DNA from: Zanthoxylum bungeanum
Taxonomy: Eukaryota > Streptophyta > Magnoliopsida > Sapindales > Rutaceae
DNA length: 64,000 nt
Direction of reading: 5' to 3'
NCBI GenBank assembly: GCA_019454045.1
Contig: SKCR01038126.1
Location: 186,001 to 250,000, forward strand
Shown: in pieces, positions 22,561-35,800 of the stretch
Layout: the number at the start of each line of letters is the position of its first letter
Numbering within the stretch: the first letter of the stretch is position 1
Made by a program: the position numbers and the translations under genes
The notes under the pieces: model-generated
Told to the model about the DNA's origin: nothing
Database searches by the model: none
The model's input: only the letters and a program-made list of their open reading frames with translations

Positions 22561-22926
22561 ATAAATAAAAAATAGAGAAAAAAGAAAGAAAAAATCAGAA
22601 AAATCAGAAAAAAAAATTTACTCCATTACTATAAAAATGTGTGAAATCTAATAGAACCTTAGGACAAAAATATTATTCTCTTATCAATTGCACTTGTGAC
22701 TGTTGTGGGCAAAAATGAGTTGATTAATATTTTGCTGGCTGTGTATATGGAGAATGGTAAATATAATCGGAGAATTTACTTATTCGGTAGTTTAGAAAGA
22801 AACAAAACAACTAGTAACTTGGAGTAGAAGTTTCACCTGATTAGTCACTAACATCTTTATTCTCTTTTCTCTTGTCTTTTTACTTTTGTGTGCATTAGTT
22901 TTATTATCTTTTTACTTTTGTAAAAC

Positions 22927-23050
22927 GTTTGTGGGTATCGTTGCTGTAAGCCCTCACGAGACTATAACTCGTCCACTAGGGACACCTAGGGGTTTAAAGG
23001 CTTGTTGCATATGCTAAATGCAACCGTGATCCCTACGAAAGTGGATTAGT
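22927..23050 (+). promoter_or_regulatory. Conserved noncoding block upstream of the D PPT
   Basis: Starts near GTTTGTGGGTATCGTTGCTG and includes AAGCCCTCACGAGACTATAA and GTGATCCCTACGAAAGTGG. The same block, little changed, occurs in A (about 48590-48705), although sequence around it has diverged. This suggests a selected RNA or DNA function. The PPT itself (AGGTTTGGGGTG) follows at 23099-23110. Confidence 0.55.
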
Positions 23051-23110
23051 TTAATTTTAATTTTTTTTGTTGTTTTGCTCGAGGACTAGCAAAATGTTAG
23101 GTTTGGGGTG

Positions 23111-25210
23111 TGATGGTGTGATGAGTGGAAAATATATCAATATTTACCGCCCCTTTTACTTAATATTTTGTTTAGTTTCTCGGGTGGGTTTGATGAACGT
23201 TTTGATGTGTTTTAGTTTATTTTGCAGATAAAATAATATTGGGACTTAATGAAATCATTTAGGATGAAATATGGGTCAAATAAGGGTAATTATTGGACTT
23301 GATATTTTAATTTTGGAGATTGGAAACTTGAAAGGGCCGTTTTGACGAAGTGGAAGTGCAGTTTTGGAAATTCCAGTTTTGTGCATCTGTTATATTTTAG
23401 GCATAACTGTTTACTCAGATATCGGATTGAGCTGATTCAAGTGCCAGATTAAAGAAGACTCAAAGTTCTACAACTTTGAAAGAGAAAATATTTTCGAATT
23501 CTGATGATTTCATGACCGACCGAAATGATGATGAACCATCCAGAAGTGTGTGGAGTGTAATTATTAAAAGTCATTATCAATCATTTTCAAAGCAAAATAT
23601 TAATTAATTAATAATTAATAAAAATTATCAAATCAACACCAAACAAGATAAGCAATTAGTGGAGCAATTATGGATTTTGGAGGAGTAATTAGTGGAGAAA
23701 TTAATAATGGATTGTGGTGGGTGGAGAATTTGATGGATGATTTAATGGTGGCAAAATTTTGCCTATAAATACCAAGCCATTTCATTTGTAAAATTCATAC
23801 TTTCTTCTTTGAAATTCTTAATGAATAAATAAGAAGATTGTATCTAGTTTGTTTATTTTTAGTTTTCAGTAATTAATTTTCAGTTTCGCACTTTCTTTTC
23901 TTTACTTTTCAGTTTTTACTTTCCGCAATTTACTTTTACGCACAATACTTTTCTTTCTTTAATTTTTCAGTTTTTACTTTTCAGTAATGAGGAGGTAACT
24001 TCCCCAGCTAGGGTGAAAGGTAATTCTTTTACTATTGCTATTTAGATTAATCTCCCTTAAATATAATATATTCACTATTTAAAATATTGACTTAAAAGGA
24101 TACCGCTATATTGGTCGGTTGGTAATTCATTTTAATCTGGTTTTAACCGACTAATCAAGGATACCGCCAGATTGGTCGGTTGGTAATTAAACTTTCTTAC
24201 CGCCTATATGGCAGGTTCATGGACAAATCTTTTTACCGCCTTAATGGCCGGTTGGACTTAATTTGACTTAATCAGGTTACCGCCTATATGGCTGGTTGGT
24301 AATGTTATCACAAGTTTATATATTATATTATGGGAGATATCTAAATTAGTAGTAGTAAAAGTAATTCCTTTTACCTCAGCATTTTATTTTATTGTAATTT
24401 ACTTTTCAGTATTTACTTTACCGCATTTTTACTTTATGTCTTTTATTTTCAAGTTTTACTAGCCCTAGTTATGTGTTGTAACTAAATTAGTTATCTGGGG
24501 TTGTGATGAAATCCAATATCACCGTTTTATAAGGGTTAGATTATAGTTTGGGTAATATAAAGATTTATTTATTGAGTCTCAATCTTAATGCTTTTTCATT
24601 AATTGGACATTAATAAAATTGATCTGGTAAATCTAAAATGAACTAGACATAGGGATTTTAGGTTCAGCCTTAGACTTAATAGCCCACGATCTTCCTTGAG
24701 GATAGATAACCCTTTAATAGATTTCCTTACAGGATAGGAATATACCTGTCAGACGGGGGTAGCCATAATTGGAACTTAAACTTAATGAATCCAGATAATT
24801 TGGTTGACATAGACATATGGTTCAATTGGGTTAAACTGGGTATTTGTGTCTGACCATCGACAGAGGGACAAACATTTAGTGTAGTTGGTTCAACAGAATA
24901 TATTAAAAACAGATAGATAAAAACATAGAACCACCACACTTTAAATGATAAGAAGAAATCACAACCTAGATATTTTTTAAAGATTGAAATTTTACACTAA
25001 AACTTTTTCGAAAAAAATTTTACTTACTTAACTTAAATTTAGACAATTTACAACCGTTTCAAATCAATCAATAAAACTTGTTAGATATTAGATATTAGTT
25101 TGACCTCATAAAATTAATAGTTTAGATATTAAGTCCTCGGGGGATCGATATTTTTATACTACTTGAACGATACGTGCGCTTGCGTTATATGTGTGTGTTT
25201 ACGCCGGTCA
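23111..25210 (+). repeat. Element D 3' LTR
   Basis: Starts TGATGGTGTGATGAG (a 4-bp TGTG insertion relative to the 5' LTR) and ends TTTACGCCGGTCA at 25210, followed by TSD AACAT. The TATA box is at about 23764. The stretch from about 24870 to 25130 has several more changes than the rest of the LTR. Confidence 0.9.
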
Positions 25211-25215
25211 AACAT

Positions 25216-26870
25216 GCTTGTGTGAATACATGGATGCGATGTATGAATAATGTATATCAGATGGATATTAGATGGGTGAGGGCAATTTTGGAATTGTTGT
25301 GTAATAAATTTAGAATTTATTAATTGGACCTGCGTGTCCCAGCCTATTACCTCTTGACTCTTTGTATTTCTCTTCTCACCTATTCCCCTCATTGTAAATG
25401 AGGTTTCTTTAGAAAGAAGTGTAGATAGTTAATATAGTAGAAGTAATATTTGTGCTAGTGGAAGAGAGGAAATTGAGAGATTTGTTCGAGGAACAATGTG
25501 TTTAAGTATCCATCCGCATATCATTATTAAATTTATTTATACGCGCCTTATTATGTTTTTAGAATGCATGTTTAAGGGTGTATGATGATGATGAGACCTA
25601 CCAAAGATAATTAATGGTTGCCAATTTACGCGAAAAAAACCCTCAACACATATTTAAGCGTTTTCCTTCCATTGAGTGATTCTTACTCAAGATCCAAGAT
25701 TGGCACTGGTTTGTTGGCCAAAGTCAAGACCTTTGTCCGTCTCGCATGTGTTTGAATCATGAAAGCTTTGTTCCATATCGGTGTCTTGTCCAAGTTGTGA
25801 TTTGTTGGCCAAAGTCAAGATCACTTCTTGTCCATCGACATCGATTACGAAGCTTTCCAAGGTCAATGGGTTCCGCTTAACTGGGATCATTAAGTTTGTT
25901 GTGCCAAAGCCAATGCTTAGTTGATTCAGAGGAAAAAAGTTAGAGAATATATTGGATATATTGGATATATTGGATATATTGGCATATATAAGATATATGT
26001 TTCGGACTTGGATGTCCACCTACTGGATCTAGGAATTGGATATGATCCAATTGATCTTAGAGATCTACCTAGTTAATTATCATACAATTTGTTGGCCAAA
26101 GTCAAGATTGTGTGTTATTTAACGGGATCCTAGCCCACTAGGAAACAAGGTTTCCCGAGTACTCCACAGAGAGTTAGAGGCTCGCCGAAAAATAATGGGA
26201 GGCAAATATTAAATTTGCAATATTCGTTTAGTTACTTGCCAATACGCGCTCATTTCAATTTTTCGTCATATAAATTAATATATTAGTTGGACTAATATTT
26301 AATCGTTGTTTTAATTAAAAAGTTGGACTGTATTCAAACTAATTCAATTATAGTTAATTATATAATTGGATTATAGTAATCAATATATTTGAATTTAACC
26401 AATCAAATTATAGTTGATTATATAGTTAGACTATAGTAATCATTATAATCAATAGTACCTAAAATCGTTAATTGGATAGTTGGACTATAGCAATCAAGAT
26501 AACTGAAAGATTAGTGTTTAAAACATAATCCTGGGTGAAAATGTCATTAAACGACTTTAAATTTTCAGATTGGGAATAAAATCTCAGGATAGTCCTGGAG
26601 ACCGAGAAGTTACTTTGTTTGATATAGTGACGTCTCGAGCCTAAGCCTGAAGTTGAGCAAATAGTAGAACATGATATTTGGAATATTCATGTGATGATAA
26701 CTTTAGTGCTTAATCCGTTATGCTTGCCGCAAAGACTCCTTAATTTCTTAGCCAGAACTAAGGATTAGATTCTTATAGTATGATATTGAAATTGAAGGAT
26801 CTTCATAGATCTATCCTTAGATCTTAGAAGTACAAATTGCATTAGACAACTCTTGGAGAGTTAATGGCTA
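25216..26870 (+). other. Element C interior between D and the C coding relic; one odd reverse frame
   Basis: Mostly no recognised coding sequence on the + strand. On the minus strand 26019-25687 is open for 110 codons (reads SFVIDVDGQEVILTLANKS), of unknown family. The word TTTGTTGGCCAAAGTCAAGA occurs three times (about 25709, 25801 and 26089), and GGATATATT is repeated four times at about 25950-25980. This piece may be a foreign fragment. Confidence 0.45.
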
Positions 26871-26879
26871 TACTCAAGG

Positions 26880-29520
26880 AGACAAAGCCAGAGTTTGAAA
26901 TAGGGCAAGAAGAGCAAGGCGCATCTTAATTCGACATCCCAGAAGGCCAAGGCTTGGCCAAAGGCTTCTGGGGTGTGGAAAAAAGGGCAAAGTCATTATA
27001 ATCTTCTGGGAAGACATCAGACATATCCCAAAATGTCTGCCTAAATTATGGCAAACGGGGTCACTGGAAGCGTGACTGCCGTATGGACAAAGCAGACATG
27101 AAGGAAGTGAAGAGGGGCAAGGCTCCGGCTTCAACTATGTTTGTCATAAACATGTTCGCTACTAGTATTAAAATTGGATTTTAGATACTGAGTATGGTAC
27201 ATAAATATGTACTGATGTGCAGAATCTGCTGACAAGCAGGATACTGACTTCAGATGAGATTGATCTGCAAATCGGAAACGGGACGAGAGTCGCTGTTTTG
27301 ACCGTAGAAATCTAAGTTTAGGAACTACCCTTCGGGTGTGTACTTAAATTAGGAAACTGTTACAATGTAACTAGTTTGACTAGAAACATTATCTCTATAT
27401 CAGAGTATAATCCGTTGCGGATATACCTTTATATTCTAGAACACTAAAGTGTTTCATTTTATAAAGATGATATTGAGATAAACACATTAGATATGAATAA
27501 CATTATTCATATTTTGAATATAAAAGAATCTCAAACATATAACATGACAAACAAATAGCTCAAACTGAATTTATCAATTGAGACTTAATTGTGGCATTGT
27601 TGTCTGGGACACATTAAACAAGACTCGTATATCCACACTTTTGAAGAGTGGATACTAGGACAGATTTGATTCTATTCAAATAATGTCTACGAATCTAGTT
27701 TATTAGGCAAAGTGCCTGAAATACTTTTTACTTGGTAAAAGTATAAGTGCCACCGATCTGTTAGCCCTCGTTCATAGTGACGTAAGTGGGCCCATATCTA
27801 GCTAGGCTAGAGGTGGATATGAATACTTCGTAACCTTTACGGATGTAGCATCGCGTTATGGTTATGTGTTTCTTGTGAAACACGAATCGAAAACTTTTGA
27901 TAAATTCAAAGAGTTTGGACACGAAGTAGACAGACAGACCGACTAAAGTATTAAAACCGTCACGGTTAGACCATGATGGAAAATACTTAAGCAATATGTT
28001 TCTCAAATTCTTGAAAGAGTATAGTATTCTTTCAATGAGGACTCCTCCCGGAACACGTCATTTTTGACGGTGTGTCCAAACGGAGAAACCAAATTTTGTT
28101 GGACATGATAAGGTTAATCATGAGTCGCTCTGATCTACCATTTCCTTCAAAAGATATGCATTAATCAGTGCAAAACTTATTTTGAATAAGGTTCCATAAA
28201 AATCTGTTTGACAGACTTCATATTAGATATGAACAGGAAAGAAACATGGTTTTCACAATCCTGAAGATTTGGGAATGCTGGGCATATGTTTGGATGATAC
28301 CAAACTAGAACCCAAATCGGATAAGTGCCTAAGTTGTAGGTTATCCTAGGGTAACCATAGTATAGTACTTATACAACTCACTTGAGAACAAATTTAATTG
28401 TTGCTCGCCATGCGGTTTTCCCAAGAGGAACACCTATATGCAGTGGTAAGTGGGAGGAAAGTAAAACTCGATGAAAATCGAAGTAATACTATTCCAGGCA
28501 CCGATTCCTTAACGGAACACAAATAGTTCATCAAGGATGAAACTATACCATAATCTTCAAATACACAAGAACCGCGCAAGTCGGAGAGAGTCAGAAAACA
28601 ACCTGGGAGGTATGGGTTTCTGATCTCACCTCGTAAAAGATGTCAATCTTATTGAGGAATACGAACTGACTACGTATGAGGAAGTGATACAAGGTATTGA
28701 CTCCCTATTATGGAAAAGTGCCATGAAGTATGAAATGGATTCCATGTATATCAACCAAGTTTAGACACTGGTTGTTGTACCGAAAGACATTGTGCCTATT
28801 GGTACTATATAACGGAAACCTTTTGGAGGATGTTTATAACATCCTGACGGTTTTGTCGTACCAAAACAAGCAAACAAGGTTTGCAGGTTATTCGATCCAT
28901 TTATGGATTGAAGCAAGCATTGCGTTCTTGGAACTATCGTTTTGATGTAATCATAATGGTGTATGATTTAATTCAAAACGAAAATGATTCTTATGTATAT
29001 AAGGAGGTTAGTGGGAGCGCACTGCCATTGATTGTCCTAATAATGATGATATATCATTTCTTGGAAATGACATTCCCATAATACAATCGGTGAAAGCTTG
29101 GCTTTCATGAAAAATTCTCCGTAGAATTCTTGGGAGAGACAACCTTTATTCTAGAAATAAGGATCTACTGAGATAGATCTAAAAGTTGTTGGTACTCTTC
29201 GAGAAACCATACATTGATAAATGTACACGACCTGGTGTCTCATATGCTTTGAGCAAATGGAGTCATAATCAGGCCAATCCAAGTGATAGTCCCTGGATTG
29301 ATGTTAAGAACATCCTTACATATCTTAGATGATCTAAGGATGCTTTCTTAAGCTATGGAGAAGGAGAACTTGAAGTGACTGGGTTCACTGTTGCAAGTTT
29401 CCTAACCGATAAAAATGACTATTAGTCGTAACAAAGGTACTATACAATTTGAATTACGGAACAGTGAGTTGGAAATCTTCCAAGCAAGATATTGTTACCG
29501 AATAAACAATAAAAGCGGAA
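26880..29520 (+). pseudogene. Element C gag-pol relic (Ty1/copia)
   Basis: Order of domains seen despite many stops: a zinc knuckle at 27038-27079 (CLNYGKRGHWKRDC; the second Cys is now Tyr), protease (LDTEYG where DTG is expected, then ICTDVQ), a GAG-pre-integrase segment (27590-27660), an integrase core (27780-28100: YEYFVTF, SRYGYVFLVKH and a DRG-like region), RT (28680-29060: AMKYEMDSMYINQV and the YGLKQA region), and RNase H (29290-29500: KDAFLSYGEGELEVTGF). Order PR-INT-RT-RH is that of copia. All parts carry stops and frameshifts; no function is expected. Confidence 0.8.
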
Positions 29521-29846
29521 TATTATTGCAGCTGAGGCAGCAATAGAAGATTTTTGGATCGATAATAATCCTAATCAGATTAGGAGTAGTCCTGTTAGCA
29601 GCTGAGCTAGGCTACAACACATGCTAAAGAATTAATGGTCTCATCAAAGATCCAGATATATACTTCAATATTAATCTGATTCGTTCGGATCATACATCGT
29701 GGCGATGTGATGATTGAATAAATCACATCAGATGATAACACTGTAAATCCACTGACGAAAGCTTTTACTCAGCAGAAATTTGAGCGAACCGTACATAGTT
29801 CGGGTGTAGGATACTTGAGTGATTGGCTATAGGCCAAGTGGGAGAT

Positions 29847-31262
29847 TGTTGAACAATTATGACCCATAGCATCACTATTTGTACAGATCATGGTGTTGTT
29901 GTACAAATTAACTATGTGAAAAAGGAAATTGCCCATTTATCATTTGTAATTAGATTACCAAGATGTATAAATGATAAAAGGTCCTTATGATTAGTTCCGG
30001 ATTGAGATGATATGAGATAGTATCAATCCACGAAGGTTTAATCATTAAATATCCCTAGTCAGAGTATTATCGAGATTGGACATCGATAATGCGTAAAAGA
30101 CTAGTATTACACTTGTGCGCGTTGTGGGAGCATAACATCATAGTTCTCATATATTTGGGTATAGGATACTCATGCAAGTGTAATATGAGGTTGTGTTTAC
30201 CGATGGTACGGGAACAGCTTCGCTCTGGATAGACCCCTCGGAATTCCATTGGTAGTATAACAATGTGTCTATGGAAGTCCGAATTAGGGTAGGTGTATTT
30301 GGTCTTAACATGAGACTTACACCGCTAATACTTGCGACAATCAATATACTTTGGTTTTGGTCCTCCAGGGCTTTAACAGGTTCTGTGTACGCCTCTTCTG
30401 GGTATATTGAGAATCGTAGTGTATTGGGTGTGATGTCAAGACAGAATTATCATTCCAGTCATAGTGGAGATGATGATCACGTAGGATACGGAACCGGTGC
30501 TCTTTTATGCTGCAGCTATCGGGATAATATGACTAGGTCATGATTATCCAATTATAGAGACTAGTTACCAGAGATCCGATATGTGCTTCGTACGGGGCAG
30601 ACACAATTCCAGCCCCAGGCCTAGCACGTGACATCCAATGCTGGATCGAAATATGCAATACTACGTATACTACGCCTGATATAGATTATATATTACTTTA
30701 AGAATATTTCTGGAGAATTGGGTAGGCACGATGCTTTGCTAGAAGCCAACCATGTCTTGTAAATCGGTAAAAATATAGTACTAGGTACGTACATGTTCAG
30801 ATAGTCCGACGACCAGATTTACTGCCAACATATCCGGGGATCTCATGGATCGCTTCCCGAAGATTCACCGATGACGTATGACTCGCACATAATTAATCTG
30901 GGATTAATTAGAAGAGAGAGAAAATTAATCTGGGATTGCCGAGAACAAGGAGAAGCAAAGGGAAAGATTTGCGGCAAATTTTTCCGAGGTGCTAGCACAC
31001 ACATTAGGAGTCTTACGAAGGTGATAGGGAAACCCACCCTTGAGCATGTAATGCACACCCAAGCTTGGAGCTTGGCCGAACAAATGAAGCAAAAAAGATG
31101 AGTCAATGCCGAGAACCTTGGAGGAAAAGCTTGAAGATTTTTTGTTGTTCCTCACATCGCAAAAGTCGATCAATGTAAGTATGATTCCACCATACTTCTT
31201 TTGAGTATTCACACATGTTTTCATTGCTTGAATTGATCTTGGGACTAATCTAGAAACCAACA
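29847..31262 (+). repeat. Element C 3' LTR with a large deletion
   Basis: Starts TGTTGAACAATTATG after the PPT GCCAAGTGGGAGAT (29833-29846) and ends AGAAACCAACA. It is 1,416 bp against 2,102 bp for the 5' LTR. The difference is a gap of about 686 bp at 30937, where the 5' LTR has its tandem repeat and more; the word ATT at both breakpoints suggests microhomology. Confidence 0.8.
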
Positions 31263-31527
31263 TCCATAAGTGTCGGGTAGTCGGTTCGGTCAAAAATGTG
31301 TTTTAGGCCATTTTGCGGAAAATCGGTTTTCGTAAAAGTTTCGCGAAGTTTCAACTATGTTTATGTTAATATTTGATATTAAATAAATAGGTTTAGGTGA
31401 AATATGAATAAATTATTCATATTAGATATTGAATAATTTATTTGGTATTTTTGAAAAAAATTTAAAATATGATTTCGCCCGAACCCGTGCTTCCGCTGCG
31501 CCCATCGCCCAAAACCCCAACAGAAAC

Positions 31528-32823
31528 ACACATGAGAAATATAGGGGCAAGATTGAAGTCTTTAGAAGTACAGATTGGGCAGATTGCTTCCTCCTTGACT
31601 AACCACCAGAAATGTATATATCCAAGCAATACCGAAGTCAACCCAAAAGAGCAGTGTCAAGCCATAACCCTCAGAAGCAGAAAAGAGATTAAAGACACCT
31701 CTCAGAATTTTGGCAGTAAATAAAAAGAAGTGACATTTCAGGAGGAAAAAGTAATAGAAGAAGAGAGTAATACACCGGCTCCTCCTTATAAACCACCTCA
31801 TATCTCGAAGTCACCTTTGTCATACCCTCAACGCTTTCAAAAGAATAAGTTGGATGCTGAGTTTTCCAAATTTCTAGATATCTTCAAAAGATCCATATCA
31901 ATATCCCATTCGCAGATGCTTTGGAACAAATGCCAAATTATGTGAAGTTTATGAAGGAGATAATGTCCAAGAAGAGGAATCTGATAGTTTTGAAACAGTA
32001 TCACTCACAGAGGAGTGTGGTGCTATCATACAGAAGAAGCTTCCACCAAAGCTAAAGGATCCAAGTAGTTTCACCATACCGTGCACTATTGGGAATCGAT
32101 ATTTTGGTAAGACACTATGTGATTTAGGGGCAAGTATCAATCTCATGCTGTTATCCATCTTCAAACAGTTGGGCATAGGTGACGTAAAGCCAACCACAAT
32201 GACATTATAGCTAGCAGATAGATCTCTCACCTACCTGAGAGAAATAATAGAAGATGTGTTGGTTAATGTGGATAAATTCTATTTTCCTGTTGACTTTCTT
32301 GTTCTTGATATGGAAGAGGATCATGAGGTCCCAATCATCATTGGGAGACCGTTCTTGGCAACCGACAGAGTGGTCATTGATGTGAAAAAAGATGAACTGA
32401 AAATGAGAGTTCCAGATGAAGAAGTCACCTTCAGTATTTTCGAAGCCACACCGAGTCCTCAAGTTGATGTAGAATGTAACATGGTAGATATTGTTGAGAA
32501 TGGAGTTTCAAACACGCAAGTTGAATCAGAATTTCAGCAACCAACGGGCATAGTGAAGCCGTGTATAAAAGAAGATCCTCCATAACCAATACTGAAATCG
32601 ATCCTAAAGCACTGTAAAAAGAGGAAATCCAGAGTCAGCGCTCACCTGAAGATGATCCATGGGAAGCTCAAACAATGGTCAAGTCAATTTTGCCACATGT
32701 GCAGCCCCAAATTTCAGCCATCAGTAGATCTTGGAGGACCTCATAGAGTTACATTGCCACAGCCTGCCAAACTATCCTTTTCATGTCACAACGACCGATG
32801 GATAAAAAATAAGAAGCTACCGT
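31528..32823 (+). pseudogene. Element A gag C-terminus and protease
   Basis: Continues gag directly from 9836: THMRNIGARLKSLEVQIGQI, then QCQAITLRSRKE, then a Pro-rich linker. Protease has catalytic DLGAS at 32121-32135, followed by INLML, then VPIIIGRPFLATD. The frame runs on to 32585 (stop) and the following 240 bases read as the linker toward RT (LSFSCHNDRWIKNKKLPL). It is then interrupted by solo LTR E. Several frameshifts and stops. RT is never reached. Confidence 0.75.
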
Positions 32824-35800
32824 TGTTAGGGTTGGTGCTCGGAGTGCCAATCCGGATCGTATTTATGTCCAATTCATAAATAAAAATAATTTTTTTCCCA
32901 TAATATTACTTACTTAATGGTAGCACCTCTTATTTTTATATACTTATTCGATTTAATTACGATTAGATTGAAACTAAATTGATTTACTGATATGTATATA
33001 TTAGACAAAGGCCATAGGATTTACAACGTAGTGCGCAGTTACAACATAATTTGTAATTGACATTGGGAAGCGTCACTATACATTGTATATTCTCAAATAA
33101 AGTTCCTGGTCAAGATTTACTGACACAGGTCGGTTACTAAAATCCGCTGAGAACAATACATGTCGTATATCGAGACTTGGTCCGATGGCTTATCCAAATG
33201 AACCATGAGTCTTGGGAGACTCGTATAGACGTGTAGGTGTTTATTTGATAAACACTGAAAAACTCACTGAAGATTTCCTAATAGATAGTACACCAACGTC
33301 AATAGGAATCTTTTCGAGTCGAGTAGCATAATGGTCATTCGACTTGAGATACCACTGTGGATATATGAGATATCTTTCACACTTTGATGGCAGTCACGTC
33401 ACCGATCTACATAGATCAGACCTCCGTCTGTTCATTGGGTGTGGACTGATGCTCATGATATCCTGTGAGTATCAGATAGAATCCGTCAGTCATGTGTACA
33501 TGGCATATGTATCATGTACGTATTTGCGATCTAGTAAATCCATGGCCGTGGTATACTTCGAAAGCAAGTTCCGAGTGTTATTTAGAGATCGTAAATTTAA
33601 AAGTCGACTATATTATACCTTAGGGATTTGACATTCTTATCTATATCCTCGGTATAATATTGATAGCCTGTGATAAAAGGATTATACGTATGCATTGACC
33701 TCGACTTGTATAGTTTAGCGAGATTATCCGTGGTAGTCATAATTCATGAGTGAGTGAATTATGGACATGAAATTGGATTTCATGAAGGATAAACCTAAAC
33801 TCAGAGAGTCCCATAATATGAAGTGTACTCGTTGAGCACTTGGACAACGCGTTAGGAATAATATAGATTATTCATAATACTTCACCAGATTAAATGAGTT
33901 AATTCGAATCGTTTAAACAGTTAAACAAAAATACATGCATTAGGGGCATTTCGGTCAATTAATAATTAATGTGTATTTGTATTTGATACAAGATTTGATT
34001 TGATACATATTAATTAATTGTCAAATGAGACTTTGACACATGCCATTAATATATGTATTTGTTATTTAATGTAAATAAAATACATATATAATAATATTCG
34101 CATTAATTAATTATTTAGATGTTTAAATGTTAAAAATCTAGATAATTAAATTATTTCAGTATTACATAATTGTTATGCAATATGTTTGATTATTATTGGT
34201 TATATATGACATGGTTTTATTAAGCTTAAAGTTTACAAATTGGATTTGTTAACTTAAAGTTTATTATTATTTAATTTGATTAAAATGACCAAATGACCAT
34301 TTTGCCCGTCAAAGTCGGTCAAGGCTGTTAGAGTTGGTGCTCGGAGTGCCAATTCGGATCGTATTTATGTCTGATTCATAAATATGAGCAATTATATTTT
34401 CCATAATATTACTAATTTATCGGTAGCACCATTGTCTTTTATACGCTTATTCGATCTAATTGCGATTAGATATCTGATTATGATTAGATCGAAACTGAAT
34501 CTGGTTCAATGATACATGTATATTAGACAAAGACCCTAGGATTTACAGTATAGTGTGCAGTTACAACGTAGTTTGTAATTGACATTGGAAAGTGCACTAT
34601 TAGTTGTTTATCCTTAAATAAAGTTCCTGGTCAAGATTTACTAATACGGGTCGGTTAGTAAAATCCGCTGAGACCAGTACATGTCGTATATCGTGACTTG
34701 GTCCGATGGTTTATCCCAGTGAACCATGAGTCTCGGGAGACTCGTATAGACATGTAGGTGTTTATTTGATAAGCATTGAACGACTCACTGAAGGTTTCCT
34801 AATAGATGGTACACCAACGTCAATAGGAACCTTCTCGAGTTGAGTGAGCATAGTAATCTTTCGACTTGAGATACCACTGTGGATATATGAGCTATCCTCC
34901 ACACTTTGATGGCAGTCACGTCAATGATCTAGTCATGATCAGACTTCGGTCTGTTCGTTGGGTGTGGACTGATGCTCATGATATCCCGTGCGTATCGAGA
35001 TAGGATCCGTCAGTCCTGTGTACAGGGCATAGACATCCAGCACATGTTTACGATCTAGTAAATCCATGGCCGTGGTATAACTTCGGAAATCAGTTCCGAG
35101 TGTTATTTAGAGATCATAAATTTAAAGTCGATTGTATTATACCGAACAGATTTGACGTTCTGATCTATATCCCAGGTATAATACGGATGGCCTGTGACGG
35201 AGGGATTATACGTATGCAGTGACCTCGACTTACATAGTTTAGCGAGATTATCCGTGGTCGTCATAATCCATGAGTGGGTGGATTATGGACACGAAATTGG
35301 ATTTCGTGACAGATAAACCTAAACTTAGAGAGTCCCGCAATATGAAGTGTACTCGTTGAGCACTTGGGCAACTCGATATGAATAATATGGATTATTCATA
35401 ATACTTCATCGGATTAAATGAGTTAATCCGGATCGTTTAATCGGTTAAACGATAACATATACATTAGAGGATTTTGTCCGCTAATAATTATTGTGTATTT
35501 GTATTTGATACGTAATACGATTAGATACACATTTTGACACATGCCATTAATATATGTATTTGTTATTTCTTGTAAATAAAAATACATAAATAATAAAAAT
35601 TACATTAATTGATTATTAGAATATTTAATTAATAAATATTCCAATAATTAATTTATCCAACTTTATTGGATCACTTGGCATGATTTAAATGATACTTTAT
35701 GTGTTCAATTATGATTGGATAACATAAAGTTTATTATCATTTAATTTGATTAAATGGTCAAAATGACCAAAATAACCCCTAAGTGTCGGCCAAGAAGTTT

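Larger units (their letters stand above)
15302..25210 (+). mobile_element. Element D: Athila-type LTR retrotransposon carrying ORF2 and LOG
   Basis: 9.9 kb with both LTRs and TSD AACAT (15297-15301, 25211-25215). Order: 5' LTR, tRNA-Asp PBS (perfect), gag, protease, stump of integrase C-terminus, ORF2, LOG, long 3' UTR with structured repeats, PPT, 3' LTR. RT, RNase H and the integrase core are deleted between about 19763 and 19831, so D needs help to move. The two LTRs differ by scattered substitutions and small indels. Coding frames are mostly broken by 1-base indels, not stops. Confidence 0.9.
12111..31262 (+). mobile_element. Element C: decayed Ty1/copia retrotransposon, split by element D
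   Basis: It starts TGTTGGACAATTATG, ends AGAAACCAACA, and is flanked by TCCAT at 12106-12110 and 31263-31267. It lies inside solo LTR B. Parts: 5' LTR (12111-14212), weak tRNA-Met PBS, leader (14213-15301), element D, noncoding DNA (25216-26870), gag to RNase H (26880-29520, many stops), PPT (29833-29846), 3' LTR (29847-31262). Confidence 0.85.
9837..31522 (+). mobile_element. Solo LTR B (copia family of J), split by element C
   Basis: The LTR runs 9837-12110 and 31268-31522, about 2.53 kb once element C is removed. It starts TGTTAGGGTTGGTGC, ends AAAACCCCAACA, and matches the LTRs of J and solo LTRs E and F along its length. Flanks are GAGAC (9832-9836) and GAAAC (31523-31527), a TSD with one substitution. 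There is no PBS, coding DNA or second LTR, so it is the product of LTR-LTR recombination. Small frames inside it (such as 10361-10552) are chance. Confidence 0.8.

Noticed and set aside
22200..22640. Direct repeats in the 3' UTR of D as a CRISPR-like array
   Set aside because: Only two imperfect copies of 125 bp, in a plant retrotransposon. No spacers and no cas genes.
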